From: Cellvibrio sp. UBA7661
GTDB taxonomy: Bacteria > Pseudomonadota > Gammaproteobacteria > Pseudomonadales > Cellvibrionaceae
Direction: 5' to 3'
NCBI GenBank assembly: GCA_002483365.1
Contig: DLHT01000017.1
Span: forward strand, 430,355-468,071
DNA length: 37,717 nucleotides
Shown piece after piece: positions 17,289-25,452 of the stretch. The notes under the pieces were generated by a model that saw nothing but the letters and a program-made list of their open reading frames with translations, did not search any database and was not told where the DNA came from. Position 1 is the first letter of the stretch, and every line of letters starts with the position of its first letter. A program made the position numbers and the translations under genes.

Positions 17289-17468
17289 TTATTGACGGAC
17301 GTTGACGCCTTTATCCCAGCGTTTCTTTTCGCGGCTTTCCAACTGCACAACCTGGCCGTTATGGATCTGGATCTCCACCGAGCCATAGCGGATATGTGCA
17401 AGCTGACGTTTAACTTCGGCTAAAACATCGTCAATGCTATTGGCGATTTCTGAACGATGAATCCCCAT
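17289..17468 (-). CDS. oscA: OscA/YezD-like small protein (DUF2292), copy 2
   Basis: A 59-residue gene: start MGIHRSEIANSIDDVLAE, core VKRQLAHIRYGSVEIQIHNG then QVVQLESREKKRWDKG. The length and core match the DUF2292/OscA family better than copy 1. GAGG precedes the ATG by seven bases. The last base of the gene is 146 bases upstream of the copy 1 start. Copies 1 and 2 share the segments EIQ(V/I)HNGQVVQ and REKKRW, so they are a tandem duplication including the promoter. Known members are induced by sulfur limitation; that fits the cys genes downstream. Function is not established. Confidence 0.88.
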   Translation of the reverse strand: MGIHRSEIANSIDDVLAEVKRQLAHIRYGSVEIQIHNGQVVQLESREKKRWDKGVNVRQ

Positions 17469-17548
17469 AAAAACCTCGCAGGCAATCGTTGTTAAGTTAT
17501 CAAGTGTGGTTAAGGGTTTAGTGATCAGGGCAGTTGTTCCCTGAAGTC

Positions 17549-17609
17549 GTGGCCATCATAGGGGCGATATTTATAAACGAAAAATACTGATTTTTTATTA
17601 GCTTATAAC
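17549..17609 (-). promoter_or_regulatory. Promoter of OscA-like copy 2, with activator block
   Basis: The same arrangement as at copy 1: TATGATGGCCAC (minus strand, 17549-17560), a 19-base gap, and the identical 30-bp block at 17580-17609. Both the spacing and the block are conserved while the gap sequence has diverged, which argues for function rather than recent duplication alone. Confidence 0.75.
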
Positions 17610-17690
17610 GAAGAATATTGTTATTAGAACGAAAGTGTATTTATCAACATTAAGCTGTTTCTATTTCAACAATGCCGGTATTTTTCTGCT

Positions 17691-17726
17691 CAAAAAACAA
17701 CACTCGCGCAGGGCGAGTGTTGTTTT
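17691..17726 (-). terminator. Rho-independent terminator after the second sbp
   Basis: A perfect 12-bp stem (AACAACACTCGC at 17696-17707 with its complement at 17713-17724, five-base loop) is followed by a T-run on the minus strand. It isolates the second sbp from the oscA-porin-sbp-cys block. The rest of 17469-17825 holds only the copy 2 promoter and AT-rich sequence. Confidence 0.92.
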
Positions 17727-17825
17727 GGGCTTATTGTGAGCTGTGATTTTTGGAGGGGAAATTGCGCCCGAACCTTAAGACTGCAGAAAATAGTGAGGTA
17801 AAAGGTGGGCGCTACTGCAAAAAGC

Positions 17826-18833
17826 TTAGGGCTTTGGTGCTTCGTAAATTTTGTCGAAAATTCCTCCATCGCCAAAGTGTTCCGGTTGGGCTTTGCTCCA
17901 GCCGCCAAAGTCCGCAATGGTGGCAAATTCAATGCTTGGGAACTGCTTGGTGTAGTTCTTGGCAACTTGTGGGTCACGTGGGCGGTAGAAATTTTTAGCC
18001 GCAATCGTTTGCCCTTCAGCGGTGTACAGGTAGTTCAAGTAAGCAGTGGCTACTTCAGTTGTACCTTTTGCGCTTGTATTTGTAGTGACCACAGCAACCG
18101 GTGGTTCCGCAAGAATAGAAATAGAGGGATACACGATTTCAATTTCATTGGTACCGGCTTCCTGAATCGCTAAATGCGCTTCATTTTCCCAGGCGAGCAA
18201 TACATCACCTATACCGCGCTGTACAAAGGTTGTGGTTGAGCCGCGCGCGCCAGAGTCGAGTACTGGTACGTTTTTATAGAGTGTTTTTATAAACGTTTGT
18301 GCGGCGGCATCGGTTTCTTCTTTCTTTTTGGCAAATGCCCAGGCCGCTAAATAATTCCAGCGTGCACCGCCCGATGTTTTCGGGTTAGGTGTAATCACCT
18401 CAACACCGGATTTCACCAAATCATCCCAGTCTTCAATTTTTTTCGGGTTGCCTTTGCGAACTAAAAACACAATGGTGGATGTGTAAGGGGCGCTGTTGTT
18501 GGGCAGGAGTGATGCCCAATTGTCCGCAAGTAATTTCCCGTTCTTGGCTAATGGATCTATATCGCCCGCCAAAGCAAGGGTGACAACATCCGCTTTTAAT
18601 CCATCCAGCACGGCGCGCGCCTGGCTGCCGGAACCACCGTGGGATTGTTCAATTTTCACATCATCGCCGGTTTTGGCTTTCCAGTGTGCGGCAAAAGCGG
18701 TGTTGAATTCGCGATAAAGTTCGCGGGTAGGGTCATAGGATACGTTTAATAGGGTAACGTCTTTCGCCCAGCTGGCAGAGCTTAATAACACAGTGGCTGC
18801 GAATAATGCGGCGCGTTTACTTAACAATTTCAT
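17826..18833 (-). CDS. sbp: Second periplasmic sulfate-binding protein
   Basis: A 335-residue paralog of the operon Sbp, with signal peptide 1-23 (cleavage after SSASWA), LLNVSYDPTRELY, SHGGSGSQ and NPKTSGGARWN all conserved. Differences cluster in the C-terminal third. It is monocistronic, ending at a strong terminator, and is not linked to permease genes, so it probably feeds the same CysTWA complex. A -24/-12 promoter match about 115-130 bases upstream suggests sigma-54 control, unlike its twin. It is divergent from a TonB-dependent receptor gene. It may have a different affinity or ligand (thiosulfate, molybdate or a sulfate analogue), which the sequence does not reveal. Confidence 0.92.
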   Translation of the reverse strand: MKLLSKRAALFAATVLLSSASWAKDVTLLNVSYDPTRELYREFNTAFAAHWKAKTGDDVKIEQSHGGSGSQARAVLDGLKADVVTLALAGDIDPLAKNGKLLADNWASLLPNNSAPYTSTIVFLVRKGNPKKIEDWDDLVKSGVEVITPNPKTSGGARWNYLAAWAFAKKKEETDAAAQTFIKTLYKNVPVLDSGARGSTTTFVQRGIGDVLLAWENEAHLAIQEAGTNEIEIVYPSISILAEPPVAVVTTNTSAKGTTEVATAYLNYLYTAEGQTIAAKNFYRPRDPQVAKNYTKQFPSIEFATIADFGGWSKAQPEHFGDGGIFDKIYEAPKP

Positions 18834-18947
18834 AGTGTTTCCTTAGGAATGGTAGATCTACAGATTAATGTCCGGTGCTGTTTTTAATATCCATGACAGC
18901 GGCTTTATTCCAGTGTGAATGGAAAATCCATTTGTAATCCTGTTAAA

Positions 18948-18962
18948 GCCAGATCTATGCCA
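18948..18962 (-). promoter_or_regulatory. Putative sigma-54 promoter of the second sbp
   Basis: The minus strand reads TGGCATAGATCTGGC: invariant GG and GC ten bases apart, a strong -24 half and a -12 half of TGGC rather than TTGC. The -24 half (TGGCATA) is identical to that of the divergent receptor promoter. The predicted leader is about 100 bases. Confidence 0.6.
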
Positions 18963-18984
18963 GAGTGTTTTTGAAAATAATCTG

Positions 18985-19022
18985 TTTGGTTAAAAACACT
19001 TTGTTTTAAGCGGCTAACCAAA
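18985..19022. promoter_or_regulatory. Inverted repeat, possible enhancer site
   Basis: Perfect eight-base arms TTTGGTTA and TAACCAAA are separated by 22 bases. The centre lies about 65-70 bases upstream of the predicted start of the second sbp transcript. It shares the TTTGG/CCAAA half-site with the inverted repeat in front of the rhodanese operon. Confidence 0.4.
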
Positions 19023-19355
19023 AAGTATAAGTAAACGCGGCAAGGCCTGTGCCCGCAGTTTTAGCAGGCCAGGGCAAAAAACCAGCGAGGGTTAATGTGT
19101 TTTTTATTAAGGCTGATAAAGCATGAGTCGTTATTTATTTGGATTTTGTATAGGTAAACTGTTTAAAAGAGTGCTTTTTAATATGCTCTATTTGTTGATT
19201 TTTTAGCAGAATTTTTACTGCAGGTGTTTAATTAAAAACAGCTGTCTTTATCGAATAATTGTTTTTCACAGTAAATCCGTTAAACAAAACAGTGTATTTT
19301 TAAAACAATTTTTATCTGCACTCCTTATTCATGCTGCTGTTAAAACAGTTTTTTC

Positions 19356-19396
19356 AAAATAAATCTGTTCTTTTTTTAAAAATAAATCTGTTCTTT
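19356..19396 (+). repeat. 18-bp direct repeat upstream of TonB receptor promoter
   Basis: AAAATAAATCTGTTCTTT occurs at 19356-19373 and again at 19379-19396, a 23-base period (about two DNA turns), ending eight bases before the -24 element. It could be an activator, repressor or bending site. Confidence 0.7.
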
Positions 19397-19403
19397 AAAT
19401 ATC

Positions 19404-19418
19404 TGGCATAGCGGTTGC
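19404..19418 (+). promoter_or_regulatory. Putative sigma-54 promoter of the TonB receptor
   Basis: TGGCATAGCGGTTGC followed by T is a near-consensus -24/-12 element (TGGCACG-N4-TTGCW). It is followed by a leader of about 40 bases to the ATG with its GGAG ribosome site. It is the best sigma-54 match in the window. Confidence 0.75.
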
Positions 19419-19468
19419 TAAACACCCTGTGTCAGTTATTCATACACATATTGTTTTGGAGAGATTTA

Positions 19469-22039
19469 ATGAAAGCTTTGCGTTCGGCGCAGCTGCAGTC
19501 GTCAGTGCAATCATCATTGTTATCAACCCCGCGTCTTTTTCAACGTAAGTTGCTGGGTGTTGCTGTGGGAGTCGTGTTGGGATCTGGTGCGATCATTCCA
19601 CAAGGGGTTGTTGCACAGGAACAAAATAAACCCTCGTTTGCTTTGGATACAGTCGTGGTCACATCGCGTAATCGCGAAGAAATTGCCCAGAAAGTCCCGC
19701 TGCCGGTTTCCGTGGTGGGTGGCAAAACATTGGATCGCGATAACGCGGTTTCAGTAAATGATTTGGTTAAAAAAGTGCCGAACCTCGGTGTTTTTGGCAG
19801 CAACCCGCGTCAAACCAGTATTTCATTGCGTGGTATTGGTAAAAATGCCGCCAACGATACGATGGAGCCGAGTGTAGGCGTGATTGTTGATGGTGTTGTG
19901 AGTTCTTATGTAGGTCAGTCGTGGAATGATTTTATTGACCTTGACCGCATCGAAGTCATCCGTGGCCCTCAGGGTACTTTGCTGGGTAAAAACACCACGC
20001 TCGGCGTAGTGAATATAGTCACTAAAGCACCGAATTTTAAACCGGGTTATACCTATGAAGTACGCTACGGTGATTACAATGAACTGGGCGGAAAAGTCAC
20101 CGGCACCGGTGCGATTGTGGATGACTTGGTTGCCTATCGCGGGTCATTATTTTTTAACAAAAAAGATGGTGTGCTTGATAACGTGTGGCAATCAGGCCCG
20201 GAAACCTGGAACGAAACCAACCGCGTCGGTGGTCGCTTACAATTTTTAGTAACGCCCGATGAAACCCTGTCTGCACGTATTATTTTGGATAGCATCCAAT
20301 CCGTTGAAAACGGCAATAAGTCATTATTGGTCGATAATGGCCCCGACACCTTTGCCGATGGTACAGCACGTACTACATCCTTCTTCAGTCGTTTGCAGCG
20401 CGATTATTTTAACAACCCCGACGGCAGCAAATACCAGCCAGTATTTAAAGACGGCGTGTATGGGGACAATAAAATTGAAGACTCGCAAGCGCGCCCGCAG
20501 CGCACGGAACAAGGCGGCGTTTCAGTTGAACTTAAAAAATTATTAAGCGATGAATATACGCTCACGTCGATCACCGCTTATCGCGAACAACATTTCGATA
20601 TTAAAAATGGTGGCGTGACTCGCTTTGATATTGGCAATGGCGGCCAGCAATTGTGGAACGACCAAACCTCGCAAGAATTGCGTTTGAATTACAAAGGCGA
20701 AAAACAATACGACTATCAAGTGGGTTTGTATTATTTGGATGCCGAAGTCTATTCCGATGACCCTACCTATTTTGGCGCGGATGCCGCCGCATTTAACGCG
20801 AGCAATGCGCAGTGGAATTCATTAAAGGCGCCTAAATATCGCGGGCTGCTAACCGATGCGCAGCGCGGTGTGTATCGCTCTTATGTGCTGAATCCTACTA
20901 CCGAAAGTTATGCGGCCTTTGGTCAGGTTAACTGGCATTTCACTGAAAAATCGACCCTCACGCTTGGTTTGCGCAATACCTACGAACATAAGGAAGGGCG
21001 CAACCGCCGCGAGTTGGATCGCGCAGGTACTGGCTTAACCAACGCCACAGGAAGCGACAATAGCAAAGCTGCCAGCTATGGCCTGGATTTGGCAAACGCA
21101 GCAGACCTTGCTGCATGGAGCGCAGCAAAAGCACTTTACCGCTCAGCCATTGGTACAGGCAGTGCGGGTGACAAAGGGATTTACGATTGGATTGAAGGTG
21201 ATGCCATTAGCGATAACTCCATCGCCTGGTTAATCAGCCCCAGTTATCAATTAACCAACGATGTATTGCTATATGGCTCTCTCGCATCGGGTGAGAAATC
21301 CGGCGCAGTAGAATTCGTGTCTGATTCTGCGAGCCCTGATTATGGTCAGCCTTTGAATGTAAAACCGGAGAAAGCCGAAAACGCCGAGTTGGGTTTCAAA
21401 AGCTTATTGCTGGATCGTCGTTTGTTAGTGAACGCCAATATTTACTACACCCAGCTGACGGATTACCAAAGTAACTTAACCGTTGTGGATGAAACCCAGC
21501 CAACCGGTTTGCGCAGTTACCTGGGGAATATTCCCGGTGTGACCGCGAAGGGTGTTGAATTTGAATCGGCATTTGCGGTTACGCCATCGCTCAGCGTGAA
21601 TTTTTCTGGTGCTTATAACCGTGCAACCTACGATGAATTCTTCACCACAGTGCCGGATATTTCCGATACCCAATTGGCTGATTACTCGGGCAAACAATTG
21701 CACGGTGCGCCTAAAGTGACCTTGGCATATGGCTTGGATTACACCCGCACTCTGGGTAATGGTTATGGTTTGAATTTGTTCCTGACTAATGCCTATCGCT
21801 CCGATGCTTACTTGCAGCCAAGTCAATCGGAATACACCTTACAAAAGGCCTATAACCTGACTGATGCTGGTGTGGCACTTGATCGCGCTAACGGAAAATA
21901 TCGTATTTCATTTATTGTGAAAAACCTGTTTGACGAGCATTACAAAACCGGTGGCAATACCTACAGCAGTTCCAATGCAATAACCGAACAGCCGGGTTAT
22001 GGGCGTGCATTCAGTTTTGCATTTCGTTCCAATTTTTAA
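19469..22039 (+). CDS. TonB-dependent outer-membrane receptor (sulfur locus)
   Basis: Receptor for active uptake of an unknown ligand across the outer membrane. The ATG at 19469 has GGAG seven bases upstream and gives 856 residues; an upstream in-frame ATG at 19415 lies within the predicted promoter and is rejected. Signal peptide to about residue 50 (ending near GVVAQ), TonB box DTVVVTSR, plug with VPVSVVG-like start, RGIGKNAANDTMEPSVGV and EVIRGPQGTLLGKNTT, then a barrel ending AFSFAFRSNF with terminal Phe. It is divergent from the second sbp under matching sigma-54-type promoters, so an organosulfur ligand such as a sulfonate or sulfate ester is likely but not proven. Iron-siderophore uptake is the default alternative. 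Confidence 0.92.
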   Translation: MKALRSAQLQSSVQSSLLSTPRLFQRKLLGVAVGVVLGSGAIIPQGVVAQEQNKPSFALDTVVVTSRNREEIAQKVPLPVSVVGGKTLDRDNAVSVNDLVKKVPNLGVFGSNPRQTSISLRGIGKNAANDTMEPSVGVIVDGVVSSYVGQSWNDFIDLDRIEVIRGPQGTLLGKNTTLGVVNIVTKAPNFKPGYTYEVRYGDYNELGGKVTGTGAIVDDLVAYRGSLFFNKKDGVLDNVWQSGPETWNETNRVGGRLQFLVTPDETLSARIILDSIQSVENGNKSLLVDNGPDTFADGTARTTSFFSRLQRDYFNNPDGSKYQPVFKDGVYGDNKIEDSQARPQRTEQGGVSVELKKLLSDEYTLTSITAYREQHFDIKNGGVTRFDIGNGGQQLWNDQTSQELRLNYKGEKQYDYQVGLYYLDAEVYSDDPTYFGADAAAFNASNAQWNSLKAPKYRGLLTDAQRGVYRSYVLNPTTESYAAFGQVNWHFTEKSTLTLGLRNTYEHKEGRNRRELDRAGTGLTNATGSDNSKAASYGLDLANAADLAAWSAAKALYRSAIGTGSAGDKGIYDWIEGDAISDNSIAWLISPSYQLTNDVLLYGSLASGEKSGAVEFVSDSASPDYGQPLNVKPEKAENAELGFKSLLLDRRLLVNANIYYTQLTDYQSNLTVVDETQPTGLRSYLGNIPGVTAKGVEFESAFAVTPSLSVNFSGAYNRATYDEFFTTVPDISDTQLADYSGKQLHGAPKVTLAYGLDYTRTLGNGYGLNLFLTNAYRSDAYLQPSQSEYTLQKAYNLTDAGVALDRANGKYRISFIVKNLFDEHYKTGGNTYSSSNAITEQPGYGRAFSFAFRSNF

Positions 22040-22056
22040 CTAATAATCGCCGTGTT

Positions 22057-22084
22057 AATAACGGGCGCAGCTGCGCCCATTATT
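22057..22084. terminator. GC-rich hairpin after the TonB receptor gene
   Basis: The 16-base perfect palindrome GGGCGCAGCTGCGCCC at 22063-22078 is flanked by AATAA/TTATT arms, 24 bases after the stop codon at its core. There is no T-run, so it is a probable but atypical terminator. Confidence 0.55.
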
Positions 22085-22160
22085 AGGGCCATCAGGGTGT
22101 TTTTTGTGACAGGCTATAAACGGCTTTGAAAAGAGCGCTGATTTTAATGCTGAAGTGAAA

Positions 22161-22235
22161 GAATTAGATGTGAAATAGTTGGATGTGAAATAGTTGGATG
22201 TGAAATAGTTGGATGTGAAAGAGTTAGATGTGAAA
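22161..22235 (+). repeat. 15-bp minisatellite, five units
   Basis: Five head-to-tail units of (T/G)A(G/A)TT(G/A)GATGTGAAA; the three central units (22176-22220) are identical. The period is a multiple of three but the plus-strand frames carry stops or no start, so it is non-coding. Confidence 0.92.
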
Positions 22236-22481
22236 GAGTTAAAAGGAATGTGAATTTTTGTTAATCAGGAAACTTTTTCTGGTGAATTACCTCGATTCAG
22301 GATACTTCTTGGTATGGCGAGTGGTTGGTGTGTGACAAGTGAATGGGATTGAATTCATTAATTAAATGCATTCATTAAATACATTAATCAAATACATGAA
22401 TTAAAAAAATCATCGATAGTCTGTTCAATTATTTGAAAAACAAAAAAGACCAAAAGGCGAAGCGCAGGAATCTTATCCCTA

Positions 22482-24650
22482 ATGAAAAAAATGGCAGTTG
22501 CAGTTTTTACCCTATTGCTGGTTTTTAGCCTTGCGGCACAGAGCCAGCAAGATGCTAATGTTGTAGCTGATGCAGCTATAACAGATGTCGCTGTATCTGA
22601 TAAAGCGTCAACACCCCAAGTGCAGGCGCAGATAGTGGCATCTGTTGCTGCGGTTGTACCGGGTAGTGAAATTTACCTTGGTATCAACCAACAAATTATT
22701 CCGCACTGGCATACCTATTGGGTCAATCCCGGTGATTCGGGTAATGCCACCACGATTGAATGGACGCTGCCGGAAGGTGCGAGTGCAAGCGATATTATTT
22801 GGCCTGCACCCAGCCGTTTTTCCATGGGGCCTATTACCAATTATGCCTATGAAAATAACGTCACGCTGCTGAGCAAAATTACTATTCCACACGCGCTTGC
22901 CGTGGGCGATACCTTTACTGTCCGCGCCTTGGTGGATTGGTTGGTGTGTGAGGAGGAGTGTATTCCGCAACAAGTGGAATTGGCCTTGTCATTACCCGTT
23001 GTTGCAACACAAGCCGAAACCGGCGGAGGCAGTGAATTAATTGCCGAAGCGCAAGCGCGTTTACCCATTCCAGTACCTTGGGATGTAACCGCAAAACAAA
23101 GTGTGATTAACAGTGAAACCGGGCAGGGGACATTAGCCCTACACATCGCATTGCCAGCAGAGCAACTTGCGCAAGTACAGGACATTTGGTTTTACCCCTA
23201 CGACTGGGGCCGCATTCGCCAAAGTGATCCCCAGGTACGTACAGATCTTGCCGATGGTATCCAACTCAATATTCCCACTGGCGAAGCACCGGCTTCCATT
23301 GGTGATCAACTTGCCGGTGTGTTGGTCATCAAAGAGCAGCAGGGTATTGCGCGTGGTTATGAAATAAAAGCGCCGCTGCAAGCGCTTGCTAATAACCAGC
23401 CGCAGTCAGAATTAGCGATCAGTTTTGCAGGGGCATTGTTGTTCGCGTTATTGGGCGGAATTATTTTGAATTTAATGCCCTGCGTGTTTCCGGTGTTGTC
23501 GATCAAGGCATTGTCACTGGTCAGCCATTCCCATTATTCCGCGCAGCAAATTCGCCGTCAGGGTTACGTTTACACGCTGGGTGTATTGGCCAGTTTTGCA
23601 GTGCTCGCCTTGCTGCTGATTTTATTAAAAGCTGGCGGCAGCCAAATTGGTTGGGGTTTTCAATTTCAATCGCCCATTTTTGTGTTGGTGGTTGCTTATT
23701 TATTGTTTGCGGTTGGTTTAAGTTTGTCGGGTGTTTTTTTTATTGGCGGCTCAGTTGCGGGTGTGGGTTCCTCACTCACAGAAAAGCCCGGCTATAGCGG
23801 CAGTTTTTTTACTGGCGTTTTGGCAACGGTAGTGGCTACACCCTGTACGGCACCGTTTATGGCCGCGGCACTGGGTTATGCTGTTGCGCAACCGCCGGTA
23901 AAACTCATGGCGATATTTTTAAGCCTTGGTTTGGGTTTGGCTTTGCCTTATTTACTGTTGAGTTGCTGGCCGCGCTTGCAACACTGGTTGCCGCGCCCCG
24001 GGTTGTGGATGGAGCGCGCAAAACAATTGTTGGCTTTTCCGATGTACGCCGCCGCTATTTGGTTGGTGTGGGTATTAGTGCAGCAAGCGGGCGTGAATGC
24101 CGTGATAGTCGCATTAGGCGGCATGTTGTTGATCGCTTTAGCAGCATGGCTTTACGACAGCACACGTACTGCATCCAACCGTAACCGTGCGCTGGGCAGT
24201 GCAGTGGCGTTGCTGCTGGTGCTATCGGCCTTGGGTGCAGGCATCTTTGCGGTGAATGCACCGGTTGCATCCAATACATCCGGTAAAAATGCAGTCGCTG
24301 CCGATGCCAATTGGGAAGCCTTCAGCGATGCACGCCTGCAAGAATTACTCGCGGAGGGCAAACCAGTATTTTTAAATTTCACCGCGTCCTGGTGCATCAG
24401 CTGTTTGGTTAATGAGCGTGTTGCACTGAGTAGCGATAGCGTCAAACAGCATTTTGATAAAGAAGGCATTGTATATTTGAAAGGGGATTGGACCAATAAA
24501 GATCCAGAGATCACCGCGTTTTTGCAAAAGTTTAATCGCAGTGGCGTCCCGCTTTATGTGTTTTATCCGGCAGGACAGGCTAACCAGCCGATTGAGTTGC
24601 CACAAATACTCACGCCGGATTTGGTGATTGAAAAACTGAAAGGTGAATAG
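22482..24650 (+). CDS. DsbD/ScsB-like membrane thiol:disulfide reductase
   Basis: Inner-membrane electron carrier that moves reducing power from cytoplasmic thioredoxin to periplasmic thiols. All three redox parts are present: an N-terminal periplasmic domain with Cys156 and Cys160 (LVCEEECIP), a membrane core of about eight helices (315-600) with Cys334 (LMPCVFP) and Cys455 (VATPCTAPF), and a C-terminal thioredoxin domain with WCISC (Cys638, Cys641). Signal peptide 1-20. At 722 residues it is longer than E. coli DsbD, and the N-terminal domain looks like the ScsB type. The start has only a weak AGGA 12 bases upstream. The gene ahead of the redoxin gene suggests the redoxin is a client. Confidence 0.9.
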   Translation: MKKMAVAVFTLLLVFSLAAQSQQDANVVADAAITDVAVSDKASTPQVQAQIVASVAAVVPGSEIYLGINQQIIPHWHTYWVNPGDSGNATTIEWTLPEGASASDIIWPAPSRFSMGPITNYAYENNVTLLSKITIPHALAVGDTFTVRALVDWLVCEEECIPQQVELALSLPVVATQAETGGGSELIAEAQARLPIPVPWDVTAKQSVINSETGQGTLALHIALPAEQLAQVQDIWFYPYDWGRIRQSDPQVRTDLADGIQLNIPTGEAPASIGDQLAGVLVIKEQQGIARGYEIKAPLQALANNQPQSELAISFAGALLFALLGGIILNLMPCVFPVLSIKALSLVSHSHYSAQQIRRQGYVYTLGVLASFAVLALLLILLKAGGSQIGWGFQFQSPIFVLVVAYLLFAVGLSLSGVFFIGGSVAGVGSSLTEKPGYSGSFFTGVLATVVATPCTAPFMAAALGYAVAQPPVKLMAIFLSLGLGLALPYLLLSCWPRLQHWLPRPGLWMERAKQLLAFPMYAAAIWLVWVLVQQAGVNAVIVALGGMLLIALAAWLYDSTRTASNRNRALGSAVALLLVLSALGAGIFAVNAPVASNTSGKNAVAADANWEAFSDARLQELLAEGKPVFLNFTASWCISCLVNERVALSSDSVKQHFDKEGIVYLKGDWTNKDPEITAFLQKFNRSGVPLYVFYPAGQANQPIELPQILTPDLVIEKLKGE

Positions 24651-24666
24651 CGATTCGTATTATCGA

Positions 24667-24701
24667 TTTTTAGTTTTTAGTTTTTAGTTTTTAGTTTTTA
24701 G
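24667..24701 (+). repeat. 7-bp tandem repeat, five units
   Basis: Five perfect copies of TTTTTAG begin 17 bases after the dsbD-like stop codon. Each unit carries a TAG, so it is not coding. It is a slippage-prone spacer before the redoxin gene. Confidence 0.95.
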
Positions 24702-24789
24702 TTTGTGTTTTGTTTTTATTGTTGTTTGTTGCTCTTGGTTTTTGTTTTTCCGTTGTTAATCCATTGTTGTCAATTCATAAGGAGTCATT

Positions 24790-25413
24790 ATGTCAATCCG
24801 TCAATCTGCAAAAATCGCACTGGCAAGTCTTGCCTTCGCATTGGTATCAACCCATGCTGTGGCCGAACCTGTTATCAATAAACCTGCACCCACCTTTTCC
24901 GGTAAAGCAGCGGATGGTTCAACCATTAACCTGGCCGACCTGAAAGGAAAAACTGTGGTATTGGAGTGGACCAACCACGAATGCCCTTACGTGGTTAAAC
25001 ACTATGACAGCAGCAGTAATATCCCTGCATTGCAAAAAAGCGCCGCCGAAAAAGGTTTTGTGTGGTTGCAAGTGATTTCATCTGCGCCGGGCAAACAAGG
25101 TCACGTGGATGGCGCTACCGCGATTAGTCTCAACGAAAAACGCGGTGCTACACCAACCAATACCATTCTTGATGCGGAAGGCACCATCGGTAAACTCTAT
25201 AACGCGCAAACCAGCCCGCACTTTTTTATCATTAATCCGGAAGGTACTTTGGTATACAAAGGCGGCGTGGACAGTATTAAATCCAACAAAGCGGAAGATA
25301 TTCCAAAGGCAACTCCTTACGTGAAAGATGCTCTGGAAGCATTGGCTGCTGGTAAAAAAGTACCTAACCAAAGCACCGCGCCCTATGGCTGCTCTATTAA
25401 ATACGCGGGTTAA
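24790..25413 (+). CDS. Secreted redoxin (thioredoxin-like, AhpC/TSA fold)
   Basis: A 207-residue periplasmic thioredoxin-fold protein: signal peptide 1-25 (THAVA cleavage), then PAPTFSGKAADG and the motif NHECPYVVKHY with a single cysteine (Cys65) where thioredoxins have CXXC. A second cysteine (Cys201, APYGCSIKY) is at the far C-terminus and could resolve. The pattern belongs to redoxin-domain proteins often annotated as thiol-disulfide isomerase or alkyl hydroperoxide-like. An AAGGAG site five bases ahead fixes the start. It follows the DsbD-like gene, its likely electron donor, and is ended by a strong terminator. The substrate is unknown. Confidence 0.88.
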   Translation: MSIRQSAKIALASLAFALVSTHAVAEPVINKPAPTFSGKAADGSTINLADLKGKTVVLEWTNHECPYVVKHYDSSSNIPALQKSAAEKGFVWLQVISSAPGKQGHVDGATAISLNEKRGATPTNTILDAEGTIGKLYNAQTSPHFFIINPEGTLVYKGGVDSIKSNKAEDIPKATPYVKDALEALAAGKKVPNQSTAPYGCSIKYAG

Positions 25414-25452
25414 TATATTTTCAGCCATGTAAAAAATGTCATCGGCATTATC

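Larger units (their letters stand above)
18834..19468. other. Divergent regulatory region between sbp and TonB receptor
   Basis: This 635-bp AT-rich region has no gene. It contains the two putative sigma-54 promoters pointing outward, an inverted repeat at 18985-19022 (TTTGGTTA/TAACCAAA), recurring AACAG/CTGTT elements (for instance ACAGCTGT at 19238-19245 and CTGTTAAAACAG at 19337-19348), and an 18-bp direct repeat at 19356-19396. Its size suits shared enhancer sites for an activator. Confidence 0.6.
22040..22481. other. Intergenic region between receptor and dsbD-like gene
   Basis: The 442 bases contain a GC-rich hairpin right after the receptor gene, a 15-bp tandem repeat at 22161-22235, and an AT-rich stretch with ATTAA(A/T)TACAT-like repeats at about 22355-22405. 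No gene is supported, and no clear promoter for the DsbD-like gene was found. Confidence 0.55.

Noticed and set aside
19096..19120. Third copy of the oscA activator block
   Set aside because: TTTTTTATTAAGGCTGATAAA resembles part of the block but differs at several positions and lies over 260 bases from the nearest gene start.
19415..19468. Longer N-terminus for the TonB receptor at 19469
   Set aside because: The upstream ATG overlaps the predicted -12 element and adds hydrophobic residues before the true signal peptide; the ATG at 19469 has the better ribosome site.
22303..22325. TGGTATGGCGAGTGG as a sigma-54 promoter for the dsbD-like gene
   Set aside because: The -24 half is fair but the -12 position reads GG instead of GC, so the invariant pair is not met.
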